A DNA stretch of 43,636 nt from Paracoccaceae bacterium (lineage in GTDB: Bacteria; Pseudomonadota; Alphaproteobacteria; Rhodobacterales; Rhodobacteraceae), in the NCBI GenBank assembly GCA_019634215.1, contig JAHQVS010000194.1:1-43636 (forward strand). The letters are read 5' to 3'. Position 1 is the stretch's first letter, and every line of letters begins with the position of its first letter. Made by a program: the position numbers and the translations under genes. Shown piece by piece: positions 1 to 8,813 of this stretch. Under the pieces are notes generated by a model, which ran no database searches, had not been told where the DNA came from, and worked only from the letters and a program-made list of their open reading frames with translations.

Positions 1-451
1 AGCTTGCGTTTGAGGGTGGGTTAGACACTAGCAGCCTCACATGTACGATAATACCAAAATACTGCGCAAAAATACTATCCTTGATGTGCCAGAGCGGCAA
101 CGCTGCTTCCTATGGGTGATATCAAAGAATAGCCCTAATAGACGTGCGAAGTGTGAGGTGGTGGAGCTTGTTTGCGACTCCCATAGGTCAGTTATTAATT
201 GATCTTTCCCAGATTAATTTGGGCAAGTTACAAAATAATATATTTGATATTCAGCATGATTTTCAAGATCATCTGGATTTTGGCGGTTTGTTTTGAGTGA
301 AATTTATAAAATTTTACCAAGCTTATCCTGTTTTTATAGATATTTTCTAATTAATTCAAAAAAATCATATACTCATCCACCATTGCGCATAACTAGTCTG
401 ATGCACAATTAGTATTAAACACAAGAGCTAGGAGCAGGCGGTCAATAGGAA
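1..451. other. AT-rich non-coding region upstream of the polyamine-type importer
   Basis: No convincing coding sequence is visible here on either strand. The stretch from about 180 to 420 is strongly AT-rich compared with the rest of the window. An 8-bp inverted repeat (CCTATGGG near 108 and CCCATAGG near 180) is too widely spaced to interpret. The promoter of the downstream transporter operon should lie here, but I could not pick out a -35/-10 pair with confidence. Confidence 0.4.
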
Positions 452-1618
452 ATGGCGATACAAGCTGAAGAAGAAGCTGTTTATAGCGCGCCTTCGGGTG
501 AGAGTGTGAATAGAAACGAAACTGATCTGCGCTTTGTTCAGTTCGACAGGGTACAGAAATCCTATGACGGTGAAACGCTCGTAGTTAAGGATTTGAATCT
601 CGATATTGCTCGGGGGGAGTTTCTGACAATGCTTGGCCCATCAGGGTCAGGCAAAACAACATGTTTGATGATGTTAGCTGGGTTCGAGACTGCGACACAT
701 GGCGATATTCGGCTAGGCGGTAGGCCCATTAATAACATTCCACCTCATAAACGGGGTATTGGAATGGTTTTTCAAAACTATGCCCTTTTCCCGCATATGA
801 CCGTCGCGGAGAATTTGGCCTTCCCACTTCAAGTGCGAAAAATGTCGAAGGTGGACATCAAGGCCAAGGTCGAGCGTGCTCTGGATATGGTTCAAATGGG
901 GGGCGGTAGTTTCGCCGGCCGACGGCCGGGGCAGCTCTCAGGTGGTCAGCAACAGCGTGTCGCCCTTGCGCGGGCCCTAGTGTTTGAGCCTGAACTTGTG
1001 CTGATGGATGAGCCGCTAGGAGCCCTCGACAAGCAATTGCGGGAGCATATGCAGTACGAGATTAAGCATATTCATGAAAATCTCGGTGTCACCGTTGTCT
1101 ATGTCACCCATGACCAAACCGAGGCGTTGACGATGTCGGACCGGGTGGCGGTGTTCAACGACGGTGTGATTCAACAGCTCGCTCCGCCCGCCGACCTTTA
1201 TGAGCGCCCCATGAATAGCTTCGTCGCTCAATTTATCGGTGAAAACAATCGTTTGGAGGGGGCGGTGCAGGCTGTCTCCGACGGCGTCGCTCAGGTGCGG
1301 CTCTCCACAGGAGACCTTGTTTCGGCGGTTGCTGTCAACATTGACAGCGGCGCCTCACGAACACAACTGTCCATTCGGCCGGAACGGGTTGAGATCGAAC
1401 CGGACAGCGGAGAGCATCAAAATGTTCTTCCCGCAGTGGTTGAAGAGGTCATCTATCTTGGTGACCATTTACGAACGCGTTTGCGTGTGGCCGGTGATGA
1501 TCAGTTTATTGTTAAAACACGCAATCGGCTCGGAAGCCGCCGATTAGCCGAGGGAGAGGCTGTTCGGATTGGCTGGGCGACGGAAGACTGTCGGGGGTTG
1601 GATGCGCCCATAACCTGA
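452..1618 (+). CDS. Polyamine-type ABC transporter ATP-binding protein (PotA-like)
   Basis: Cytoplasmic ATPase that powers the importer encoded by the next three genes. Walker A is GPSGSGKTT near residue 62, the Q-loop lies in MVFQNYALFPH, the ABC signature is LSGGQQQRV, Walker B is LVLMDEP and the switch histidine is in VTHDQ. A C-terminal TOBE-like regulatory domain follows (about 270-388, with SIRPERVEIEP), as is usual for PotA/UgpC-type ATPases; 388 aa is a normal length. The first 30 residues precede the ABC core and resemble nothing I know. The AGGAA before the start is almost touching the ATG, so a GTG further in (about residue 19) is possible. The substrate is called polyamine-like from the operon type only; other organic cations or amino-acid derivatives are possible. 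Confidence 0.9.
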   Translation: MAIQAEEEAVYSAPSGESVNRNETDLRFVQFDRVQKSYDGETLVVKDLNLDIARGEFLTMLGPSGSGKTTCLMMLAGFETATHGDIRLGGRPINNIPPHKRGIGMVFQNYALFPHMTVAENLAFPLQVRKMSKVDIKAKVERALDMVQMGGGSFAGRRPGQLSGGQQQRVALARALVFEPELVLMDEPLGALDKQLREHMQYEIKHIHENLGVTVVYVTHDQTEALTMSDRVAVFNDGVIQQLAPPADLYERPMNSFVAQFIGENNRLEGAVQAVSDGVAQVRLSTGDLVSAVAVNIDSGASRTQLSIRPERVEIEPDSGEHQNVLPAVVEEVIYLGDHLRTRLRVAGDDQFIVKTRNRLGSRRLAEGEAVRIGWATEDCRGLDAPIT

Positions 1619-1708
1619 TAGAATGTGTTTTATTTGAGTTCCGTGGTTGTCTGATGGCAGCCTCGTTCCTTCCGCCGGCAGAGTGTCGGCCATGCTAAGG
1701 AGTTCTCT

Positions 1709-2803
1709 ATGTTGAAGAAACTAAGTGCAATAGCATTACTGGGAGTGGCTTGCATAGCTACACCAGCACTTGCCGAGACGGAGATGGTGATTGTGTCCTG
1801 GGGCGGCGCATATTCAGCGTCTCAGCAAAACGCCTATCATGACCCCTACATGGCGGCGAACCCAGACGTAAAAATCGTAAATGACGAGTCCTCCGCAGAA
1901 GCAGTGGCGAAGCTGCGGGCCATGAATGAAGCTGGCAATGTCACTTGGGACTTAGTCGATGTGGTTGCGTCCGACGCCATTCGTCTCTGTGACGAAGGTC
2001 TGGCCCTGGAGATAGACTTCGACAAGGATCTTGCGGCGGCGCCTGACGGCACCCCGGCCACCGAAGATTTTGGTGAGTTGATCGTGTCGGATTGCTTCAT
2101 CCCGCAAATCGTCTATTCAACAACCTTTGGCTATCGCACTGACATGGTGTCCGAAGCTCCGACCTCGGTGTGTGACGTCTTTGATCTGGAGAAGTTTCCG
2201 GGCAAGCGCAGTCTGGAAAAGCGTGTCATCAACAACGTTGAATGGGCTCTGATCTGCGATGGTGTCGACCCGGCTGAGGTCTACAATGTTCTGGATACTG
2301 AAGAAGGCGTGGCTCGTGCATTCGCCAAGCTGGACACTATTAAAGATGAGGTCGTTTGGTGGTCTGCCGGCGCCGAAACACCTCAGCGCCTCGCTGACGG
2401 CGAGGTTGTTATGGGATCGACCTATAATGGCCGCCTGTTTGCGCTGATAGAAGAGCAAAAGCAGCCAGTCGGAATGCTGTGGGATTGGCAGATCTTTGAC
2501 CTGGACGGATGGGTTATTCCGGCTGGTCTGCCGGAAGAGCGTGTCGCTAAAATCAAGGATTATCTGAACTTTGCGACAGACACTCAGCGGTTGGCGGATC
2601 AAGCCAAGTACATCTCTTATGGACCCGCGCGTAAGTCTTCTGCTCCGCTGGTTGGCAAGCACTCCACTCTCGGCATTGAGATGGCGCCGCATATGCCCAC
2701 GGACCCAAATAACGCCAAAACCACGCTGCTCTACAACTATGAGTGGTGGGCGGACAATCGTGACGACCTGGATGCAAAATTCCAGGCTTGGCTGGCGAAC
2801 TAA
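1709..2803 (+). CDS. Periplasmic substrate-binding protein, PotD/PotF type
   Basis: The likely substrate receptor of the importer. A signal peptide is clear: a basic start (MLKK), a hydrophobic core and an ALA-E cleavage region near residue 22. The mature protein opens with MVIVSWGGAYSASQQ, typical of the spermidine/putrescine binding family, and later has VVWWSAGAETPQRLADGEV and a C-terminal YNYEWWADNRDDL. The length, 364 aa, is usual for the family. The ATG is preceded by AAGGAG (about 1699). It lies 90 bp after the ATPase gene and is followed by a 13-bp stem-loop that may stabilise its message. The real ligand cannot be read from the sequence. Confidence 0.9.
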   Translation: MLKKLSAIALLGVACIATPALAETEMVIVSWGGAYSASQQNAYHDPYMAANPDVKIVNDESSAEAVAKLRAMNEAGNVTWDLVDVVASDAIRLCDEGLALEIDFDKDLAAAPDGTPATEDFGELIVSDCFIPQIVYSTTFGYRTDMVSEAPTSVCDVFDLEKFPGKRSLEKRVINNVEWALICDGVDPAEVYNVLDTEEGVARAFAKLDTIKDEVVWWSAGAETPQRLADGEVVMGSTYNGRLFALIEEQKQPVGMLWDWQIFDLDGWVIPAGLPEERVAKIKDYLNFATDTQRLADQAKYISYGPARKSSAPLVGKHSTLGIEMAPHMPTDPNNAKTTLLYNYEWWADNRDDLDAKFQAWLAN

Positions 2804-2820
2804 CTGCTAGCGATAGCTAC

Positions 2821-2850
2821 AAACAGCGGGGGCCGTCGCCCTCGCTGTTT
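2821..2850 (+). terminator. Stem-loop after the binding-protein gene (partial terminator or mRNA stabiliser)
   Basis: AAACAGCG (2821-2828) pairs with CGCTGTTT (2843-2850), and an inner GGGC/GCCC pair plus a G-T wobble extends this to about 13 bp around a CGTC loop. No long T-run follows, so I read it as a 3-prime stabiliser or attenuator that lowers permease expression relative to the binding protein. Confidence 0.6.
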
Positions 2851-2891
2851 CCTTAATCGGTTCAGTTTTCAAGGGGTAGTTGGGGGCCTGG

Positions 2892-4400
2892 ATGGCGGTG
2901 ATAGAAGCGCAGCATTCTGCGACATTGACGTCAGAAGGGATACCCTTGAAGCGGAAGCTGGCGAAGGCGTTGTTTCGACAAAAGATGCGCGCGCTGATGT
3001 TAATCGCGCCGCTTCTGATCTTCGTTTTGGTTACATTCATAGCGCCTATTGGCAGCATGTTGTCGCGGTCCGTCGACAATAGTATTGTCGTGGAGATTTT
3101 GCCGCGCACTGTCGAAGCACTTCAAGACTGGGACTCTGCCGCCGAGGAGCTCCCCGGCGAGGCCGTCTTCGCCGCCATTGCCGTCGACTTAAAAGAGGCG
3201 GCGGAGGCCAAGCTTCACACCAGGGTCGGCTCTCGGCTTAATTACGAGCAGCCAGGCATCGCCAGCTTGTTTCGAAAATCAGCCAGGAAAGTCCGAAAAC
3301 TTGAAAGTGGCCCTTATAAGGAAGCGCTGATCGAGATTAATGAGGATTGGGCGGACCCTGAGGTTTGGGCAACTCTCAAGACCTTTAGCGGAAGTTATAC
3401 TGACGGTTATTTTCTCGCCTCGGCCGATCTCAAGCGGGATGCTGAAGGTGATATCGCTCAAAAGCCTTCGGATGAGCGCATTTATATTACGCTGTTCTGG
3501 CGTACGATGGTGATGAGTCTCACGATTACCCTGATGACGTTGTTGCTGGGCTATCCTATCGCTTATTTGCTGGCTACGCTGCCAATGCGTACGTCAAATT
3601 TGCTGTTGATCTTGGTATTGCTGCCGTTTTGGACATCACTTCTTGTGCGCACCAGCGCTTGGATCGTCTTGTTGCAACAGCAGGGGGTGGTGAATGATTT
3701 TCTGGTGTTCTCGGGCTTAAATAGCGCCCTGTACAATATGATTTCGATATTTACAGTACCAAATGTATCGTCGTTGTGTTCGACGGATATCAGTCAGATA
3801 CTGAATGCGGGTCCCCGCTTTCTCGATGTGATGGCTGCTCGCGGACCAGATGCGGCGCTCTCTACCTGTGCTCGGGATATTCTTGGCGTATATCAGTCCG
3901 GGGGGGCTGAGGCGGCGATGGCGAGGACTGGAGAACTGCAAGCCGCTGGCGAAACATGGGGATATGGCGATGAACGTTTCGCCATGATTTTTAACCAAAC
4001 TGGCACCATCGTCGCCATGACGCACATCTTGCTGCCTTTTATGATAATGCCACTTTACTCAGTGATGCAGACTGTGCCGCAATCCTTTGTCCGTGCGGCT
4101 AAGAGTCTTGGTGCCAGTAATTGGACAGCCTTTTGGCGGGTGTACTTCCCAAATACCGTTCCAGGCATCGGCGCAGGCGCGATACTCGTATTTATTTTAT
4201 CGATCGGGTACTACATCACACCAGCTCTGGTCGGAGGCACGTCAGGCGTGTTCATCTCGAACCGGATCGCCTTTCATATATCTTCGAGTTTGAATTGGGG
4301 TCTGGCTGCTGCTTTAGGAGTTCTGCTCCTTGTGGTCGTCCTGCTCTTATATTGGGCTTACGACAAAATCGTTGGCATCGATAACGTGAAGTTGGGGTGA
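2892..4400 (+). CDS. ABC transporter permease, PotB-like, with two large extra soluble segments
   Basis: Inner-membrane permease of the importer. An N-terminal membrane segment (about 35-57) is followed by a charged segment of about 130 residues, then the transmembrane block from TLFWRTMVM onward. The EAA-type loop is QSFVRAAKSLGASNWTAFWRVYFPNTVPG. A second insertion of about 90 residues, with three cysteines, separates SGLNSALYNM from FNQTGTIVAM. Most PotB proteins are about 290-420 aa, whereas this one is 502. I prefer the ATG at 2892 (preceded by GGGGG) over an in-frame TTG at 2880. It overlaps the next gene. Membrane and EAA motifs make the permease call secure; the roles of the insertions are unknown. 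Confidence 0.88.
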   Translation: MAVIEAQHSATLTSEGIPLKRKLAKALFRQKMRALMLIAPLLIFVLVTFIAPIGSMLSRSVDNSIVVEILPRTVEALQDWDSAAEELPGEAVFAAIAVDLKEAAEAKLHTRVGSRLNYEQPGIASLFRKSARKVRKLESGPYKEALIEINEDWADPEVWATLKTFSGSYTDGYFLASADLKRDAEGDIAQKPSDERIYITLFWRTMVMSLTITLMTLLLGYPIAYLLATLPMRTSNLLLILVLLPFWTSLLVRTSAWIVLLQQQGVVNDFLVFSGLNSALYNMISIFTVPNVSSLCSTDISQILNAGPRFLDVMAARGPDAALSTCARDILGVYQSGGAEAAMARTGELQAAGETWGYGDERFAMIFNQTGTIVAMTHILLPFMIMPLYSVMQTVPQSFVRAAKSLGASNWTAFWRVYFPNTVPGIGAGAILVFILSIGYYITPALVGGTSGVFISNRIAFHISSSLNWGLAAALGVLLLVVVLLLYWAYDKIVGIDNVKLG

Positions 4401-5260
4401 TCTGGATGGCTGCGCTTCCTCCGTATGCGACGACAGGCGAACGAATTTGGCGATTCACGTTCAACGTTATTTGTGTCGCAATCTTCTTTTTTCTGGTCTT
4501 CCCAATCCTGGTCGTCATTCCTCTCAGCTTTAACGCAGTGCCCTTCTTCACATTTACGAAGGAGATGCTGGCTTTTGATCCTGCCGGTTATTCACTTCAG
4601 TGGTATGAGGATTTTCTGACGAATTCTGATTGGACACGTGCGGTACGGAATTCACTCTTCATCGCACCGATGGCGACCATATTGTCAACTGCCCTCGGTA
4701 CACTTGCTGCGATTGGCCTCAGTCAAAGCCATGTTCCCTTTAAGGGGATGATAATGGCGATTTTGATTTCGCCGATGATCGTGCCGTTGATTATCTCAGC
4801 TGCGGGGATGTACTTCTTTTATTCCGACATGGGCATTCAGGGTACCTATCTCGGGGTCATTCTTGCGCACGCCGTGTTGGGCACGCCCTTTGTCATTATC
4901 ACCGTGACAGCGACACTGGTTGGCTTTGACAAAAGTTTGACTCGTGCCGCCGCTAATCTTGGCGCTGGGCCTGTGGAGACGTTTCGGCGTGTACAAATGC
5001 CCTTGATCTTGCCAGGGGTGATCTCCGGCGCGCTGTTCGCGTTCATCACCTCTTTTGACGAGGTGGTGGTGGTTCTGTTTGTTGGTGCTCAGCAGCAAAA
5101 GACATTGCCTTGGCAGATGTTCACAGGCCTTCGCGAGCAGATCAGTCCCACCATTCTTGCGGCGGCGACTATACTGGTGCTGTTTTCTATTCTTTTGCTG
5201 ACAACGGTCGAACTATTGCGCCGCCGTTCCGAACGTATCCGAGGTTTGTCGCCTGGTTGA
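4397..5260 (+). CDS. ABC transporter permease, PotC-like
   Basis: Second permease of the polyamine-type importer, about 287 aa with six predicted hydrophobic segments beginning at FNVICVAIFFFLVFPILVV. The EAA-type motif is SLTRAAANLGAGPVETFRRVQMPLILPG, followed by FAFITSFDEVVVVLF, which is highly characteristic of PotC. The start is either the GTG at 4397, overlapping the upstream stop as GTGA, or an ATG at 4406. The overlap indicates translational coupling with the PotB-like partner, and the two would form a heterodimeric channel. Confidence 0.9.
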   Translation: MIWMAALPPYATTGERIWRFTFNVICVAIFFFLVFPILVVIPLSFNAVPFFTFTKEMLAFDPAGYSLQWYEDFLTNSDWTRAVRNSLFIAPMATILSTALGTLAAIGLSQSHVPFKGMIMAILISPMIVPLIISAAGMYFFYSDMGIQGTYLGVILAHAVLGTPFVIITVTATLVGFDKSLTRAAANLGAGPVETFRRVQMPLILPGVISGALFAFITSFDEVVVVLFVGAQQQKTLPWQMFTGLREQISPTILAAATILVLFSILLLTTVELLRRRSERIRGLSPG

Positions 5261-5326
5261 TGACTCCTCCATGCCGCCGCGTATTCTGACTGGGCCCTTC
5301 GGCTACTCAGATTACGCGGCGAGTCA
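5261..5326. terminator. Large interrupted inverted repeat between convergent genes
   Basis: It begins immediately after the PotC-like stop codon. TGACTC (5261-5266) pairs with GAGTCA (5321-5326), GCCGCGTA with TACGCGGC (ending at 5320), and TCTGA with TCAGA further in, enclosing a loop of about 17 bases. There is no clear T-run on either side. Its place between the + strand importer and the - strand hydrolase suggests a shared transcription end or a 3-prime stabiliser. Confidence 0.55.
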
Positions 5327-5384
5327 TTGGGGCATAGATAATCTTAGCTGAACTTCTTAAGGTGCGGATGCTGTACTGGCGTCA

Positions 5385-6071
5385 TCAAACAACTGTGACT
5401 CTTAGTTTGCCAACATGCGCAATCGAAGCTTCCATGACGTCTCCTTTTTCGACAGCCGCGACCCCTGAGGGGGTGCCTGACATGATTACGTCTCCGGCCC
5501 CAAGTTCAAAATAGTCAGAAAGATATGAAATCATCTCAGGGACCTTCCAGATCATCTGGTTCAGGTCGCCTGTCTGTTTGGCTGCGCCGTTAACTGTCAG
5601 TTCGACTAGGCCATCACTGGGGTGGCCAATGTTCGCTGCTGGTGAGATGGGACCACATGGGGCGGAGCGCTCAAAGGCTTTGCCGATCTCCCAAGGGCGC
5701 CGCAGCTCCTTAGCTTCGCCTTGAAGGTCCCGACGTGTCATGTCCAAGCAAACTGCGTAACCAAAAACATGATCTAGAGCTTGGTCGATAGGGATATTTA
5801 CGCCGCCCGACTTAAGCGCCACCAGCATCTCCAGCTCATGGTGTACATCGCTTGATTTCACCGGATAGGGAAACTCGCCTGACGCGTCGATATTGTCTGG
5901 GTTTTTTTGGAAGAAGAATGGCGGCTCTCGATCTGGATCGCCGCCCATCTCGATGGTGTGCGCAGCGTAGTTTCTTCCGATGCAGTACACGCGCCGGATG
6001 GGAAACACCGCGTCGGTACCGGTGACCGGTAATGTAGGAGTAGTTGGGGTTTCAATCACATAGCTTGTCAT
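5385..6071 (-). CDS. Fumarylacetoacetate hydrolase family protein
   Basis: A hydrolase of the FAH superfamily, which cleaves C-C bonds in 2,4-diketo acids or acts as a decarboxylase or isomerase on such compounds. Seen here: RVYCIGRNYAAHTIEMG near the start, FFFQKNPDNI, the metal-binding HHELEM (two Glu) with the later Asp in VCLDMTRRDLQ, and GDVIMSGTPSGV near the end. The length of 228 aa matches the short fumarylpyruvate/maleylpyruvate-hydrolase type. I choose the ATG at 6071, which follows AGAGGG at proper spacing; the frame is open further upstream to 6140. It is divergent from the GntR regulator and may act on a product of the compound imported by the 7021-10372 transporter. The substrate is not known. 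Confidence 0.88.
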   Translation of the reverse strand: MTSYVIETPTTPTLPVTGTDAVFPIRRVYCIGRNYAAHTIEMGGDPDREPPFFFQKNPDNIDASGEFPYPVKSSDVHHELEMLVALKSGGVNIPIDQALDHVFGYAVCLDMTRRDLQGEAKELRRPWEIGKAFERSAPCGPISPAANIGHPSDGLVELTVNGAAKQTGDLNQMIWKVPEMISYLSDYFELGAGDVIMSGTPSGVAAVEKGDVMEASIAHVGKLRVTVV

Positions 6072-6274
6072 CAGACCCTCTGAATCATGAGTTCTGAATG
6101 AGGCATAGTCTGAACCAATCTCTAGATCAATTCTGATCATTGATGCTTTAAGCTAAGGAATCGTTGTGAAGATTGATTGATCAGGTTATTGATTGATTCA
6201 TTGAATGTATTGGGTGACCAATTGGGAGCGCTCCTCTGCTAAATAAGTCCTATGCACGAGAGCAGGACGATGCG
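6072..6274. promoter_or_regulatory. Divergent promoter region with repeated ATTGATTGAT elements
   Basis: This intergenic region must hold the promoters of the FAH-family gene and the GntR regulator. It contains two near-identical copies of ATTGATTGAT (around 6172 and 6189) about 17 bp apart, and the perfect palindrome CCAATTGG at 6218-6225. These are candidate operators for the adjacent regulator. The assignment is positional only. Confidence 0.35.
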
Positions 6275-6925
6275 GTGGAGGCACTCCGCGTCTTCATTGC
6301 AAAAGGTCAGTTCGTGCCTGGCGACCGCATTCCGCCGGAACGGGATCTCATCCTTCAATTGGATATGAGCCGCTCGACACTTCGCAAAGCGCTGGATGCA
6401 CTGGAGCGAGAGGGAACAATCTGGCGGCATGTTGGTAAGGGTACCTTCATCGCCAGCGAACGGACGGAGGCGCCGTTCGATAATGTTGCGGCGTTAGCAC
6501 AGCAATTAACGCCAGTGCGGATGATGCGGGCGCGTTTGTGTGTCGAGGCGGCGATCGCGCGCGAGGCGGCGGTAAACGCCTCACGCGAAGCAATTGAGTT
6601 AATCCGAGCAGCCAAAGTTGGCGCGGAGCGAGCTGTGACATGGGCTGAGTACGAAGCTTGCGACGACCGGTTCCACAAGGCGATTGCCGAGGCGACTGAC
6701 AATCTATTGCTCGCGGCTTTGTTCGAGCAACTCAACGAGGTGCGCCGTGCGGTTGGTTGGGTGAAGCTGGTGCGCCAGACTGAGTGCCCGCAACCAAGCC
6801 ATAGCAGCTTCATGGAGCACGCCCGGATCTTAGAGGCGATAGAAGGGCACGATCCCAACGCCGCCTATGAGGCGATGCGTCGGCATATCGGATCAGTATC
6901 GGCGCGATTGTTTAGTGAGTTCTGA
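6275..6925 (+). CDS. FadR-subfamily GntR transcriptional regulator
   Basis: DNA-binding repressor or activator that senses a small organic acid. The winged-helix part reads FVPGDRIPPERDLILQL, then MSRSTLRKALDALEREG and the wing GKGTF. The C-terminal FCD ligand domain has the metal-ligand pattern DDRFH, EHARI and RRHIGS. The first in-frame conventional start is the GTG at 6275, which leaves only about seven residues before the helix-turn-helix. Upstream in the same frame the codons remain open to a stop at 6215 and translate to a plausible GntR N-terminus (ARERADDAVEALR), so translation may begin at a rare start such as CTG 6236. It probably controls the flanking FAH gene and the transporter downstream. 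Confidence 0.88.
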   Translation: MEALRVFIAKGQFVPGDRIPPERDLILQLDMSRSTLRKALDALEREGTIWRHVGKGTFIASERTEAPFDNVAALAQQLTPVRMMRARLCVEAAIAREAAVNASREAIELIRAAKVGAERAVTWAEYEACDDRFHKAIAEATDNLLLAALFEQLNEVRRAVGWVKLVRQTECPQPSHSSFMEHARILEAIEGHDPNAAYEAMRRHIGSVSARLFSEF

Positions 6926-7020
6926 ACCAGTCACAGGGCTGGAGAGAGGCAATTTCGTGTATTCGGCCGCGCGCCGCAAAAAATGAAAGCAAAGCTTTCG
7001 CACTTTGGGAGGAAACAACA

Positions 7021-7983
7021 ATGTTTATGATTCTGCGCAGCTGCGCACTAGCTAGCTTCGCTCTTGTCTTGGCCCTTGCGCCAGCGAAAGCTGACAAGAT
7101 CCGTATCGCCCTGGCTGAGACGCCATCTGATGAACTGGCTGCTTTCTTTGTTGCTCTTGATCGCGCCAAGGCGAATGGACTGGACTATGAATGGACCGCC
7201 TTTTCGGATGAGGAGTTGGCGATTCAGGCTGTCTTAAGCGGCCAGATGGATATCGGCTTTGGGACGCCTTACGCGGCGATGCAAAAGTCCAAAGCTCCGA
7301 TCCGGATCATCTTCCAGCTCTCCAAGTTAAAATTCTTTCCGGTGACTTCAAAGAAGTATGGCGAGTTGAAAGACCTAGACGGAGAACCGATCCTGCTGCA
7401 CTCACGTGGAGGCGGCACCGACTCAATCGCTAATGTGATCGAGGATAAAGTCGGTATCACTTTCGGTCAGCGCTCATATGTTCCAGGCTCGGCCAATCGC
7501 GTTGTAGCGCTGGTGTCGGGGCAAGCTGATGCGACCATCATTGACTTGTCGAACAAGAACAAAGTCCTGCGGCAACATGCCGATAAGTTTAACGTGCTGC
7601 CAATGTTTGAGGTCGAGGCCAGCGATGAGGCGTTGTTTGCGAATCTTGATTGGATCAAGGCCAATGAGAAAGACGTGCAGATCTTCGTTGACGCCTTGGC
7701 AGGCGTCTGGCGCGACATGAATGAAGATCCGACAATGGTAAGTCAGGAGACTGACCCTAACGGGCCGATCGGCCAGCTGCCCAAGGAAATCCTGGATGAA
7801 CTTGATGGGTTCTACAAGGATGCGATTGATGGCGGTCTGTATGATGCAGCGGGCGGTGGTCGCAAGGCGGCTGCTGCTGATATGGAATGGTATTCGGCTG
7901 CGGGTCAGCTCGACGGCGATCCCGCATCCTTGAATATTGAGGATTTCTGGTATCTCGCTCCTTTGGATGCGGCCTCGAAGTAA
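7021..7983 (+). CDS. NMT1/SsuA-type periplasmic substrate-binding protein
   Basis: Receptor of an ABC importer of the nitrate/sulfonate/taurine/pyrimidine class. A signal peptide is present (hydrophobic core LASFALVLALAP, cleavage near AKA-DK). Mature-protein features are IRIALAETPSDELAAFF, LSGQMDIGFGTPYAAMQ, LLHSRGGGTDSIANV and SGQADATIIDLSNKN, which follow the NMT1 fold. The length is 320 aa. A strong ribosome site, GGGAGG, lies 8 bases before the ATG. Permease, ATPase and a second permease follow. The ligand cannot be deduced; proximity to the FAH gene suggests an aromatic or organic acid. Confidence 0.88.
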   Translation: MFMILRSCALASFALVLALAPAKADKIRIALAETPSDELAAFFVALDRAKANGLDYEWTAFSDEELAIQAVLSGQMDIGFGTPYAAMQKSKAPIRIIFQLSKLKFFPVTSKKYGELKDLDGEPILLHSRGGGTDSIANVIEDKVGITFGQRSYVPGSANRVVALVSGQADATIIDLSNKNKVLRQHADKFNVLPMFEVEASDEALFANLDWIKANEKDVQIFVDALAGVWRDMNEDPTMVSQETDPNGPIGQLPKEILDELDGFYKDAIDGGLYDAAGGGRKAAAADMEWYSAAGQLDGDPASLNIEDFWYLAPLDAASK

Positions 7984-8051
7984 CGCCTGAAGGGATGGTC
8001 GCATGCTCCGGCAGATGGCCATCTCTTCTCGTGGATTAGGGGCGTTGTGCT

Positions 8052-8813
8052 ATGATCAGTCGTTCGCTTGTGCTGAAGCTACTCTCAGCGGTGCTGGTGT
8101 TTGGGGCATGGGAGATTGCTGGACGGGTTCCGGTCAGCTACGCGTTTCCGACCTTTCTTGAGTCGATGACGGCGCTGGTAGCGATGACGCTCGATGGCAC
8201 GTTATTCGCGGCATACGCAGAAACCTTGCAACCCCTTGTGATTGGAGTGCTAATTTCCGCCTTCCTCGGTATTGGTATCGGGGTATGGATAGGGCTTAGC
8301 ACTAAGTTCGAATGGCTGTTTTCGCCAATATTCATTGTCATGCAAGCCGCGCCGCTGGCCGCGCTGATTCCCTTGCTGGTGATGGCATATGGCATCGGTC
8401 TTACCTCGAAAGTTTTTGTGGTGTGCATTATGGCGATGCCGGTGATTGTACTGAACACCGCTGGCGCGGTGCGCAACACCCCGGCCTCTATCAAAGAAAT
8501 GGCCAGATCATTCCTCGCAAAAGATAGCGATGTCATTCTCAAGATTATTATTCCTGCAGCCTCCCCGGTAATTTTTTCTGGACTACGCCTCGGAGTTTCA
8601 GCGGGCTTTATCGGGGCGATCTTATCAGAGTTGAAGATCACTCCGACTGGGGTCGGCGACATCATCACCTATAGCCGCTCGATCGCTGACTATCCAAGCA
8701 TGTACGCGGCGATTTTCTCGATCATCCTGCTGGCCGTTTTGTTCCTGAATGTGCTTGAGAAGCTTGAGCACATCTTTTTCGGGGGAAATCACCGTGGCTA
8801 TGTCTCAGACTAA
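8052..8813 (+). CDS. ABC transporter permease, SsuC/TauC type (first of two)
   Basis: Inner-membrane permease of 253 aa with about six hydrophobic segments. The first carries FGAWEIAGRVPV, and the family-typical VMQAAPLAALIPLLVMAYGIG and SGLRLGVSAGFIGAILSE are present. The EAA region is NTPASIKEMARSFLAKDSDV. It ends inside the next gene (overlap of about 14 bp), which indicates coupling. The pairing with another permease at 9620 is unusual for this importer class, where one permease normally forms a homodimer. Confidence 0.9.
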   Translation: MISRSLVLKLLSAVLVFGAWEIAGRVPVSYAFPTFLESMTALVAMTLDGTLFAAYAETLQPLVIGVLISAFLGIGIGVWIGLSTKFEWLFSPIFIVMQAAPLAALIPLLVMAYGIGLTSKVFVVCIMAMPVIVLNTAGAVRNTPASIKEMARSFLAKDSDVILKIIIPAASPVIFSGLRLGVSAGFIGAILSELKITPTGVGDIITYSRSIADYPSMYAAIFSIILLAVLFLNVLEKLEHIFFGGNHRGYVSD

